In this document: piece by piece, positions 1-6,519 of the stretch
How the letters are laid out: every line of letters begins with the position of its first letter
How positions within the stretch are numbered: the stretch's first letter is position 1
Assembly: GCA_017550205.1 (NCBI GenBank)
Contig: JAFZPS010000009.1
Coordinates: 1 to 22,340, forward strand
DNA length: 22,340 nt
Direction: 5' to 3'
DNA from: Bacilli bacterium
Lineage (GTDB): Bacteria; Bacillota_I; Bacilli_A; RF39; UBA660
Translations under genes and position numbers: made by a program
Notes under the pieces: generated by a model
What the model saw: only the letters and a program-made list of their open reading frames with translations
The model's database searches: none
Told to the model about the DNA's origin: nothing

Positions 1-568
1 AGAATTCATCAATTTGTTTTTCAGGTACTTCTTCATAGTAACCACCTCTAGTATGTACTATAGTACAATACTTACATTTACCATGACATCCTGCACCTAT
101 CTTTAATGGATAGAAATCTCTAAATAAATGTCCATCTTTTAGATTGTCTTCTCCTTCTTTAAAGTCAGGTACCCAGAATGGTTTTTCATAATGAACTAGT
201 TTTCTATCAACTAAGTCTACATTATATTCTCTAACTACATTAAGTCTTCTAACATAATCTGGAACTGGTATATCCATTCTTTGAGCTATACATCCTCCAA
301 GATAAATATCTTTATTAGTTAACTCATGCAATCTTTTAACTATTTCTAGATCATTTAAAACTGCTAAATCAGTTACTTGGCAACCTAAGACAATTATATC
401 ATCAGCATCCATTGGATTGTCTACAAATCTTTCTTTATATTTATTTGCGAAAGATAACATATCACTCCATACAGATAAACAAGCAGCTGAAGTTGCATAT
501 ATTTTATTACCTAAATCTTCTTTATCGTAAAGCACTCCTTCTCCAAATATATTTTTCACTTTTTTCAT
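1..568 (-). CDS. MiaB-like radical SAM protein (partial, C-terminus outside window)
   Basis: The visible 189 residues are the N-terminal part of a methylthiotransferase-like radical SAM enzyme. The radical SAM signature CxxxCxxC (CHGKCKYC) sits at about residues 161-168 and would bind the SAM-cleaving 4Fe-4S cluster. Before it lies a UPF0004-like region with three spaced cysteines at about 30, 63 (VLGCQ) and 93 (GGCIAQ), the pattern that holds a second cluster in the MiaB/RimO/MtaB family. The start is supported by a GGGGGTG ribosome binding site. It lies 20 bases after nadE on the same strand, so it is probably the last or near-last gene of the NAD operon. The substrate is unknown; a tRNA or protein thiomethylation role is inferred from family only. 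The sequence around the first cysteine is not the usual GCQMN, so it may be a divergent subfamily. Confidence 0.8.
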   Translation of the reverse strand, partial: MKKVKNIFGEGVLYDKEDLGNKIYATSAACLSVWSDMLSFANKYKERFVDNPMDADDIIVLGCQVTDLAVLNDLEIVKRLHELTNKDIYLGGCIAQRMDIPVPDYVRRLNVVREYNVDLVDRKLVHYEKPFWVPDFKEGEDNLKDGHLFRDFYPLKIGAGCHGKCKYCTIVHTRGGYYEEVPEKQIDEF

Positions 569-588
569 ATTAACACCCCCAATATATT

Positions 589-1338
589 TTATTTTTTATA
601 AGTTGGAATAAAGAATTTATGTCTACTATTATCATGTAGTTTCTTTATCTTTTGCTTAACATCTTCATCTAAGTCTTCTCCATTCATATACTTAGCTATA
701 TCTTTATATTTAACTCCTAATTTATCTTCATCTATCATACCACTTAATCCATCACTTGGTGCTTTATATAATACTTCTTTAGGTACATTTAATTCTTCAC
801 CTACTTGAATAACTTCATCTACTGTTAAATCTGCAATAGTTTTAATATCACTTACAGAGTCTCCACCTTTAGTAAAATATCCAACAAATTCTTCGCATTT
901 ATTACCAGTACCAGCAACTATATAAGTCTTACCTTTTAATGCTGTTTGTAATGCAGCTATATAGTATAGAGTTGCCATTCTAAGTCTAGGTTTTAAGTTA
1001 ATATCACTATTTTTTAATTCTTCTTCAGTAAAATCTCCTAATAATTTTATTTGATCTTTAAAAGTTTCAAAAGTTTCAGTTAAATCCATATTAAGCATTT
1101 TAAATCCATAATAGTCACTTACTAATTTAGCGTCATCTCTATCAGTATTTTTAGAATGACATGGCATTGTAATTCCTACAATATTTTCAGCTCCTATAGC
1201 TTCAGCAAACAATCCAGCAACTACACCAGAATCTTTACCTCCACTTATACCTATAACTACTCCCCCTAAATTATATTCATCAAAGTAATCTCTAATAAAC
1301 TTAACTATTTTATCTTTTTCTTTCTTAGCATTAAACAT
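589..1338 (-). CDS. nadE: NAD(+) synthetase, ammonia-dependent
   Basis: This 249-residue protein has the ATP-pyrophosphatase loop SGGKDS at residues 32-37 and the overall length of the short, ammonia-using NadE enzymes, with no glutaminase (nitrilase) domain attached. It converts nicotinate adenine dinucleotide to NAD using ATP and ammonia in the cytoplasm. A downstream segment (GTGNKCEEFVGYFTKGGDS, about residues 142-160) matches the conserved binding region of the family. An AGGAAGAAGG ribosome binding site overlaps the end of the Nudix gene, with 3 bases between the genes. It is the last step of the Preiss-Handler route whose earlier steps (nicotinamidase and PncB) are encoded upstream in the same operon; NadD, the step between, is not in this window. 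Confidence 0.93.
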   Translation of the reverse strand: MFNAKKEKDKIVKFIRDYFDEYNLGGVVIGISGGKDSGVVAGLFAEAIGAENIVGITMPCHSKNTDRDDAKLVSDYYGFKMLNMDLTETFETFKDQIKLLGDFTEEELKNSDINLKPRLRMATLYYIAALQTALKGKTYIVAGTGNKCEEFVGYFTKGGDSVSDIKTIADLTVDEVIQVGEELNVPKEVLYKAPSDGLSGMIDEDKLGVKYKDIAKYMNGEDLDEDVKQKIKKLHDNSRHKFFIPTYKK

Positions 1339-1341
1339 AAT

Positions 1342-1935
1342 TTACCTTCTTCCTAAATATTTTTTACTTTTTTCAATTAATAATTGACTTCCCCCACCTT
1401 GAATATATCCTTTTTCATATAATTCAAATAACTCATCTATATTACATTCAAAATATCTAATAAATTCACCAGGATCTAAGTTTTGCTTAGAAACCTTTTT
1501 ACAATTAAGAGCTACGAAACCTCTATTATAAGCAGCTCCTACTCCATCATCTTGGTAATATGATGCTACTTCTATTAAATGATTAGATCTATATCCAGTC
1601 TCTTCCTGTAATTCTCTAGCTGCAGCATCTACATATTCTTCATTAGGTTCAACATACCCTGCTGGAAAATCTATTCCAACAGTAGATTCTGTAAAAACCC
1701 TAGGTTGTACTGTAAGAATAACTGTATTCTTATTAGTAATAGGACATATAGTAACAGCACTACCATTTCCATTACCTTTTAATAATTTTTCTCTTACTAT
1801 AGTTTTCCCATTATTAATTTCACAATTATATCTTTCTACTTTTAAGAATCGAGAGTTAGCATCAAGTAACTCTTTTTTCTTAGTTTTTAATTCTTCAATG
1901 TAACTCTCTAATTCTTCTAACTTATACTTTCTCAT
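1342..1935 (-). CDS. Nudix hydrolase, ADP-ribose pyrophosphatase-like
   Basis: This 197-residue protein has a complete Nudix box at about residues 93-115 (G-x5-E-x7-RELQEETGY), so the metal-binding catalytic glutamates are intact. The position of the box and the PAG just before it (FPAGYVEP) are typical of the ADP-ribose pyrophosphatase group. The first 50 residues form a helical, charged region. It lies 2 bases after pncB and 3 bases before nadE. An ADP-ribose or NAD-related substrate is inferred from this context: cleaving ADP-ribose would recycle NAD breakdown products. There is no room for a long winged-helix domain of the NrtR regulator type, and the catalytic box is not degenerate, so I call it an enzyme rather than the operon's repressor. 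Confidence 0.82.
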   Translation of the reverse strand: MRKYKLEELESYIEELKTKKKELLDANSRFLKVERYNCEINNGKTIVREKLLKGNGNGSAVTICPITNKNTVILTVQPRVFTESTVGIDFPAGYVEPNEEYVDAAARELQEETGYRSNHLIEVASYYQDDGVGAAYNRGFVALNCKKVSKQNLDPGEFIRYFECNIDELFELYEKGYIQGGGSQLLIEKSKKYLGRR

Positions 1936-1937
1936 TT

Positions 1938-3395
1938 TTATCTTACCTTTTGATATTGTTTTGGAGGTTCAACTCTTTTTCTATGAAGTCTAATTAATTC
2001 TTCTTTTAATAATCTTAATTTATCAGTTAAGTCTACATAATATTCATGAGGATTTATTATTCTTCTTACTTCAGGATATAGAGTTTCAAATTCTCTTTGG
2101 CAATATGCTTGTCTTTCCATTATTGTTGGTTGTTGATATACTAATTCACCATTCTTAAAGATAGGTACTAATAATTCTCTTATCTCATAGTTTTCAACTT
2201 CTTTAGTTTTCCAAGTTTCTGTTGGATGTACTAAAGTATATTTATCCTTTGGAAGTATTTCATCATGTACAGCGATAACATCAGCTATAGCATAACCAGT
2301 TTTCTTATCATATAAACGGAATACTTTCTTATATCCTGGATTAGTAGTTTTAATAGTATCTTCACTTACTTTTATACGAGGATCTATTACACCATTTATT
2401 TCTACAGCTCCTAGTTTATAAACTCCATTTACTCTTTCTTTACGTGCTGCTATATTATCACCACTACCTATACTACCTATTATTGCATGTTCTGCTTTTA
2501 AACCTTTAATTGTGTATTCATCTAAACCATTACTTATACAAATTTGAGCATTAGGATAACCTGCATCATCTAACATTTTTCTAGCTTGTTTACTTAGATA
2601 TGCTAAGTCACCACTATCTATTCTTATTCCTTTAAACTCTAATCCATTAGGGTTTAAGTAATCATTAGCTACTTTAATAGCATTAGGAATACCACTATTT
2701 AAAGTATCATAAGTATCTACTAAGAATAAGCAACTATTCGGATTAGCTTTAGCAAACATTAAGAATGCTTCATATTCATCACCCTTGAATTGTACTAGAG
2801 AGTGGGCCATAGTACCAAGTACTGGAACACCAGTAATTTTACCAGTGTAAGTATTACTTGTTCCTTTACATCCACCAATAATAGCATATTTACTTGCTTC
2901 TATTGCTGAATCCATTCCTCTAGCACGTCTTGCTCCAAATTCCATTACTGGAACTCCAGCTTCACTAGTAATTCTCTTAGCTGCAGTAGCAACTAAAGCT
3001 GCAGAATTGAAGTTAGCTAAAAGCGCAGTTTCTAATATTTGAGCTGTAATAATATCAGCTCTTACAGTAAGAACTGGTGTATTAGGGAATACCATAGTAC
3101 CATCAGGTACTGCCCATATATCTCCCTTGAATCTCAAATCTTTTAAATAATCTAAGAATTCATCACTAAAAGTATTTAAACTTCTTAAGTATTCAATATC
3201 ATCTTCTTCAAATCTAAAATTCTTAACATAGTTAATAGTTTCTTCCAAACCACCAGCTACTGTATATCCTCCTTCTAAAGGATTATTTCTAAAGAATAAA
3301 TCAAAATATGCTATTGTATCTTTTTGACCATCATTAAAGTATGCTTGAGCCATAGTTAACTCATAAAAATCTGTCATTAAAGTTTTATTTTCCAT
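1938..3395 (-). CDS. pncB: Nicotinate phosphoribosyltransferase
   Basis: This 485-residue protein starts with LMTDFYELTMA (about residues 6-16) and carries EFGARRARGMDSA (about 152-164), GTMAHSLVQ (about 194-202, with the family's conserved histidine) and a later GIRIDSGDL segment. All are hallmarks of the Firmicutes-type nicotinate phosphoribosyltransferase. It joins nicotinate and PRPP, with ATP hydrolysis, to give nicotinate mononucleotide. The start has an AAGGAAG ribosome binding site 6 bases upstream, inside the end of the nicotinamidase gene; the genes are 2 bases apart. It takes the product of the nicotinamidase encoded immediately upstream, so the two form consecutive steps of salvage. 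Confidence 0.95.
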   Translation of the reverse strand: MENKTLMTDFYELTMAQAYFNDGQKDTIAYFDLFFRNNPLEGGYTVAGGLEETINYVKNFRFEEDDIEYLRSLNTFSDEFLDYLKDLRFKGDIWAVPDGTMVFPNTPVLTVRADIITAQILETALLANFNSAALVATAAKRITSEAGVPVMEFGARRARGMDSAIEASKYAIIGGCKGTSNTYTGKITGVPVLGTMAHSLVQFKGDEYEAFLMFAKANPNSCLFLVDTYDTLNSGIPNAIKVANDYLNPNGLEFKGIRIDSGDLAYLSKQARKMLDDAGYPNAQICISNGLDEYTIKGLKAEHAIIGSIGSGDNIAARKERVNGVYKLGAVEINGVIDPRIKVSEDTIKTTNPGYKKVFRLYDKKTGYAIADVIAVHDEILPKDKYTLVHPTETWKTKEVENYEIRELLVPIFKNGELVYQQPTIMERQAYCQREFETLYPEVRRIINPHEYYVDLTDKLRLLKEELIRLHRKRVEPPKQYQKVR

Positions 3396-3397
3396 AA

Positions 3398-4318
3398 TTA
3401 TCTTCCTTTCTTTACAAGTTGAATGCCTTGTTGTTCCATTAATAATTTAGCGGCATCAACATATTCTTTTCTATTATTTTCATTGTATGTAGCGATTGCA
3501 TCTTCATGCACTTTTATAATATGTTTTCTATCTTGTTGATCTAAGTAGTTAGCTAAAGCTATAGCTCCATTAACTACACATATATCAGTACAGCATCCTA
3601 CAATATCAAACTCTTTCATTTCTTTTTGTAATTCCATTAAGTATCTAAACTCTGGTGCTTCCATAAAGCATGTGCTGTTTTTTTGAATAGCTACACCATC
3701 TTTTTCAAATTCTTTTAATTCATCAACTAATTCTGCTTCATTTGTTCCTTCTACACAGTGTTGAGTATTACCAAATCTTTCAAACTCTGCTGCATCTTCA
3801 TTATGAGTATCTTTAATAAATACTATTAATTTGCCTTCATTCTTAGCTTCTTTAATTAATTCAATTTGTCTAGGTATAATATCTGCAATTTTTTCATCAT
3901 GTAATACTCCTTCTCTAACAAATCCATTAACCATATCTACTACAATTAAACATCCTTCATACATTTCTAAATTTTTCATATGAATCACTCCTTCTTTTTT
4001 ATTTTCATTAACTGTTATTTCTGTAGTTTTAAATTCTTTTTCATCACAATTAAATTTAATTTCTTCTACTTTATATCCTTCTTTTTTTAATTGATTTTTT
4101 ATTACTTGTTTCATCATTTTTTCATCTAAAGTTAATTCTACTTTTAATCTTTTATTATAAAAGTTTAAATAACCATCTAGATCTACTCTAGGACGATATC
4201 CGGTATCATTTTTATTCCACCATCTCTCAATACCTATTTCTACTTCTCCAACAAAGTTTTGCGAGTCTACATAATACCTTTTTATTAAGTCCACTAATTC
4301 TTGTCTCGTTAGTTCCAT
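3398..4318 (-). CDS. Small-paralogue domain fused to nicotinamidase (isochorismatase fold)
   Basis: A 306-residue reading frame with two parts. Residues 1-113 are a fourth, divergent copy of the unknown small family encoded three times upstream (LIKRYY near the start, then VIKNQLKKEGY). Residues 114-306 are a nicotinamidase of the isochorismatase fold. Counting from its own internal Met, the catalytic triad is Asp15 (VVDMVNGF), Lys100 (IQKN) and Cys134 (TDICV), and the metal ligands Asp57, His59 and His74 fit PncA. It would convert nicotinamide to nicotinate. I start at 4318 because ACCTCC (4326-4331, reading GGAGGT on the coding strand) is 7 bases upstream; a further 14 in-frame codons upstream have no such site. 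The nicotinamidase half also has its own strong start at 3979, so a separate 193-residue PncA is likely made as well. The function of the N-terminal part is unknown. Confidence 0.85.
   Translation of the reverse strand: MELTRQELVDLIKRYYVDSQNFVGEVEIGIERWWNKNDTGYRPRVDLDGYLNFYNKRLKVELTLDEKMMKQVIKNQLKKEGYKVEEIKFNCDEKEFKTTEITVNENKKEGVIHMKNLEMYEGCLIVVDMVNGFVREGVLHDEKIADIIPRQIELIKEAKNEGKLIVFIKDTHNEDAAEFERFGNTQHCVEGTNEAELVDELKEFEKDGVAIQKNSTCFMEAPEFRYLMELQKEMKEFDIVGCCTDICVVNGAIALANYLDQQDRKHIIKVHEDAIATYNENNRKEYVDAAKLLMEQQGIQLVKKGR
3977..3993 (-). promoter_or_regulatory. pncA: Internal ribosome binding site and start codon for stand-alone nicotinamidase
   Basis: On the minus strand AAGGAGTG (3993-3986) is followed after 6 bases by ATG (3979-3977), which begins MKNLEMYEGCLIVVD, exactly where a free-standing nicotinamidase would begin. 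The frame is open through this site from the upstream domain (the Shine-Dalgarno region encodes KEGVIH), so both a fusion and a free enzyme of 193 residues could be translated. Confidence 0.75.
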
Positions 4319-4319
4319 C

Positions 4320-4712
4320 TTAAATACCTCCAATCTTTTTAGTATTTTGTAAAATTTCAATTTCTACATTATCAAATGCAGGTCTACCTTCGTAATCATC
4401 ATATTGTTTATATTTCTCATCATATACTTGCTTGCTTGTAAATATCATCTTTCCAGTTTTATATCCTGCTTTCTCCATATAGAACTTAATAACATTTCTA
4501 ATTTCATCTTCATTCATTTCTTGAGTTAGATCATAACCTTCATCTAGTAATTGTAATTTACCTGTTATAACTGCTTTAACAACTGTATAATCATCTCTTC
4601 CATCAGTATATGTATCAGCAACAAGTTCTACTTTTCCATCAAAATCCATTTCTTCTTTTTGGTATTTTTTAATTAAATCTGTTAATCTTTTTCTATTCAT
4701 TACAATTATCAT
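4320..4712 (-). CDS. Small paralogous protein of unknown function (copy 3 in the array)
   Basis: A 130-residue, acidic, probably soluble protein that I do not recognise. It shares with its two upstream neighbours and the fused domain downstream a common plan: an N-terminal helix with LxxLIKKYxKEExDFxGK, a middle beta-like part around ITGKLQL, then the best conserved block EMNEDEIRNVIKFYMEKAGY (about residues 65-84), and a C-terminal FDNVEIEI strand. Its start overlaps the stop of the upstream gene as ATGA, suggesting translational coupling. A second Met four codons in (MNRKRL) is an alternative start without a visible ribosome binding site of its own. The gene ends 1 base before the next start. 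No transmembrane segment or cysteine-rich motif is seen. Confidence 0.75.
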   Translation of the reverse strand: MIIVMNRKRLTDLIKKYQKEEMDFDGKVELVADTYTDGRDDYTVVKAVITGKLQLLDEGYDLTQEMNEDEIRNVIKFYMEKAGYKTGKMIFTSKQVYDEKYKQYDDYEGRPAFDNVEIEILQNTKKIGGI

Positions 4713-5101
4713 TCTATATTCACCACTTTCTCTTTTACTTTTTCTTTAACTTCTACTTCAACATTGTCAAATGCTAAGTATGGAGCATCTCTTTCAAATG
4801 CATCACAATGTTGTTGTTTACATCCCATATGCGCATTAACATATTGATAACCTGCTTTTTCAAAGTATCTTTTAATTATTTTCTTTATTTCTTCTTCATT
4901 TATTTCATATTTCACTGCTAAATCTTGTCCATCTAGTTTAATTTTTCCTCTCATAGTAGCTTGAAATACTTTTTTTCCTCCTCTGTAATAATCATCCTGA
5001 TCATAAACATTTACTGAAGCATTCCCTTTAAAATCAAGTTCCTCTTCATAATGCTTTTCAATTATTCTCTCTAATTGCACTCCTGTTAACATAATTTTCA
5101 T
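4709..5101 (-). CDS. Small paralogous protein of unknown function (copy 2 in the array)
   Basis: A 130-residue protein of the same unnamed family: LERIIEKHYEEELDFKGN near the start, MRGKIKL in the middle, then EINEEEIKKIIKRYFEKAGY, the most conserved block, and FDNVEVEVKEK near the end. It has two cysteines in a GCKQQHC segment (CxxxxC) that the other copies lack; whether these bind anything is unknown. The start codon overlaps the previous stop as ATGA and its own stop overlaps the next start as ATGA, so the three genes are probably translated in a coupled way. An alternative start (MLTGVQ, three codons in) cannot be excluded. The C-terminus is a charged lysine/glutamate/valine tail. Confidence 0.75.
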   Translation of the reverse strand: MKIMLTGVQLERIIEKHYEEELDFKGNASVNVYDQDDYYRGGKKVFQATMRGKIKLDGQDLAVKYEINEEEIKKIIKRYFEKAGYQYVNAHMGCKQQHCDAFERDAPYLAFDNVEVEVKEKVKEKVVNIE

Positions 5102-5418
5102 TTTTTCTTCACCTTACCCTTTATTTGTATTGTTATATTTTCAAATACTCCTTCTTTTAAATTAAATGTTATATTTTCTACTCCTTCGTAGTAATATCTT
5201 ATTATTTCTTTTAAGGTTCCTATACCTACAGCCCTTTCAATTTTAAACTCGGAACCACCCATTTCAATAGAACCATTTAGTTTTACTAATGGTTGATACC
5301 AATTATCCGAATCAACTTTAGATATAGCTGTTGCCTTTCCTTTAATATCATCAATTTCTTCGTAATATTTCTCTACTAGTTTTTCAAACTCCTCTTTCTT
5401 TAATACTAGCGTTGTCAT
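5098..5418 (-). CDS. Small paralogous protein of unknown function (copy 1, promoter-proximal)
   Basis: A 106-residue member of the same family, first gene of the NAD operon. The shared elements are FEKLVEKYYEEIDDIKGKA, LNGSIEM, then LKEIIRYYYEGVENITF in place of the EKAGY block, and FENITIQIKGK at the end. It is the shortest copy. I start at 5418 because an AGAGGAG ribosome binding site lies about 8 bases upstream. A longer reading frame reaching 5484 would run through the promoter leader and an inverted-repeat operator and has no ribosome binding site. Function unknown; the position suggests a role linked to NAD or nicotinamide metabolism, but that is inference from context only. Confidence 0.72.
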   Translation of the reverse strand: MTTLVLKKEEFEKLVEKYYEEIDDIKGKATAISKVDSDNWYQPLVKLNGSIEMGGSEFKIERAVGIGTLKEIIRYYYEGVENITFNLKEGVFENITIQIKGKVKKK

Positions 5419-5431
5419 ATTATCATCTCCT

Positions 5432-5454
5432 CTTATTAACATTTTGTTAATAAC
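5432..5454 (-). promoter_or_regulatory. Putative operator 2 in the leader next to the ribosome binding site
   Basis: A second 23-bp inverted repeat, with half-sites GTTATTAAC and GTTAATAAG on the minus strand (8 of 9 positions pair). It lies just upstream of the AGAGGAG ribosome binding site of the first gene. Its spacing from operator 1, 55 bp, is close to five helical turns, which would suit binding to one DNA face or looping. A separate 6-bp inverted repeat (ACAAGT/ACTTGT, 5471-5488) sits between the two. Confidence 0.6.
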
Positions 5455-5486
5455 TAATGTTATAAAATATACAAGTTTCTTCACTT

Positions 5487-5509
5487 GTTATTAACATTAT
5501 ATTAATAAC
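5487..5509 (-). promoter_or_regulatory. Putative operator 1 overlapping the -10 box
   Basis: A 23-bp inverted repeat with half-sites GTTATTAA and TTAATAAC around a 7-base centre. It fully contains the -10 hexamer of the NAD operon promoter. It matches a second copy 55 bases downstream at 20 of 23 positions. The likely ligand is a dimeric repressor; none is encoded in this window. Confidence 0.65.
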
Positions 5510-5524
5510 AGAATAAAAAGTCAA
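5496..5524 (-). promoter_or_regulatory. Promoter of the NAD operon
   Basis: On the minus strand TTGACT (5524-5519) and TATAAT (5501-5496) are separated by exactly 17 bases, a near-consensus housekeeping sigma promoter. The expected transcription start near 5489 gives a leader of about 70 bases before the first gene. The -10 box lies inside an inverted repeat, so a bound repressor would block it. Confidence 0.85.
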
Positions 5525-5547
5525 TACTTTTTTTTAAAAAAAATAAA

Positions 5548-5573
5548 AAAAAGTAGATTTTCATCTACTTTTT
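5548..5573 (-). terminator. Rho-independent terminator after the YitT gene
   Basis: A hairpin with stem AAAAGTAGAT / ATCTACTTTT and a 4-base loop, followed on the minus strand by a long T-rich run. The TAG stop codon of the YitT gene (5567-5565) is part of the stem. It separates this gene from the NAD promoter. Confidence 0.85.
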
Positions 5574-6437
5574 AAATAATTTTCTTTTATTAGTACTCTT
5601 TATATGATCACCTATAATATCAGATACATCAGTTACAGTAACAAAGGCACTTTCATCTAATTCTTCAATAATATGTCTTAATTCAAATATTTCTATTCTA
5701 GTAAGTACACAATACATTACTTCTTTTTCCCCACTAATTAATCCTTTAGCTTTAATCTTAGTAGTAGTTCTACCCAATCTCTTATATATTTCTTCAGATA
5801 TATTAGTTCCTTTATCTGTAATAATCATAGCTGCTTTAGCTTGTTCTAATCCTTCTGATACAAAATCTATTATTTTAAATGTTATTACGTAAGTAAGTAA
5901 TGAATACATTGCCCTATCAAATCCAAATATAAATCCAGCTGCTATATATATAAATAAATTAAATAATAATACTATTTGTCCTACACTTAAACTTGTTTTC
6001 TTAGATACAACTATAGCTAAACTCTCAGTACCATCATTACATGCACCACTCTTAATAATTAATCCTACACCTACTCCAAGTATAGCTCCACCAAATACAG
6101 TAGCTAAAAGCATTTCTTCTGTAAAAGGACTAAATAATTCAAAGTATGATAAGAATAAAGAAAATACAAGCATTGAATAAGCCGTTCTAAATAAGAATCT
6201 TTTACCAAGATTTTTAAACCCTATATACATAAATGGAATATTTATTACTAATACCAAAAAACTTAATGGTATATTTGTTAATTTATAAATTATTATAGCT
6301 ATACCAGTTACTCCACCATCTAGTATTGTATTTGGTATTAAAAATTGTTCTAAAGCAAAAGCAGCTATAATACTACCTATTGTTAATACTAGATACTCCA
6401 TTATCTTTCTTAAACTCTTATTCTTAATTTTTTTCAT
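5565..6437 (-). CDS. YitT family membrane protein (DUF161 + DUF2179)
   Basis: A 290-residue integral membrane protein. About five or six hydrophobic segments fill residues 10-190 and include the family's GGVTGIA (about 41-47) and the SGACNDGTESLA segment (about 130-141). After them comes a soluble C-terminal domain of about 80 residues of the DUF2179 type (RGLGRTTTKIKAKGLISG-like region, then VLTRIEIFELRHIIEELD). The role of YitT proteins is not settled; transport of a small molecule is usually assumed. An AGGTGG ribosome binding site precedes the start. It stands alone between two terminators. Its closeness to the NAD operon is probably incidental. Confidence 0.9.
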   Translation of the reverse strand: MKKIKNKSLRKIMEYLVLTIGSIIAAFALEQFLIPNTILDGGVTGIAIIIYKLTNIPLSFLVLVINIPFMYIGFKNLGKRFLFRTAYSMLVFSLFLSYFELFSPFTEEMLLATVFGGAILGVGVGLIIKSGACNDGTESLAIVVSKKTSLSVGQIVLLFNLFIYIAAGFIFGFDRAMYSLLTYVITFKIIDFVSEGLEQAKAAMIITDKGTNISEEIYKRLGRTTTKIKAKGLISGEKEVMYCVLTRIEIFELRHIIEELDESAFVTVTDVSDIIGDHIKSTNKRKLFKK

Positions 6438-6485
6438 AATACCACCTATAATAATTTTATCAATATTATTTGTATATATAAATGA

Positions 6486-6517
6486 AAAAATGTAAATTAA
6501 TTTTAATTTACATTTTT
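6486..6517 (-). terminator. Rho-independent terminator after the ylbL-like gene
   Basis: Inverted repeat TGTAAATTAA / TTAATTTACA with a 2-base centre, flanked by A5 and T5, beginning 2 bases after the TAA stop of the protease gene. On the minus strand it ends in a run of T. Confidence 0.8.
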
Positions 6518-6519
6518 AT

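Noticed and set aside
1342..1935. Nudix protein as an NrtR-type regulator of the operon
   Set aside because: The Nudix box is fully intact and there is no clear winged-helix domain after it.
5419..5484. Longer N-terminus (22 extra residues) for the first small protein
   Set aside because: It would read through the leader and operator 2; the AGAGGAG site fits the ATG at 5418.
1..5524. NAD cassette as a prophage or mobile island
   Set aside because: Some phages carry NAD salvage genes and arrays of small unknown genes, but no integrase, structural phage gene, attachment repeat or insertion sequence is visible.
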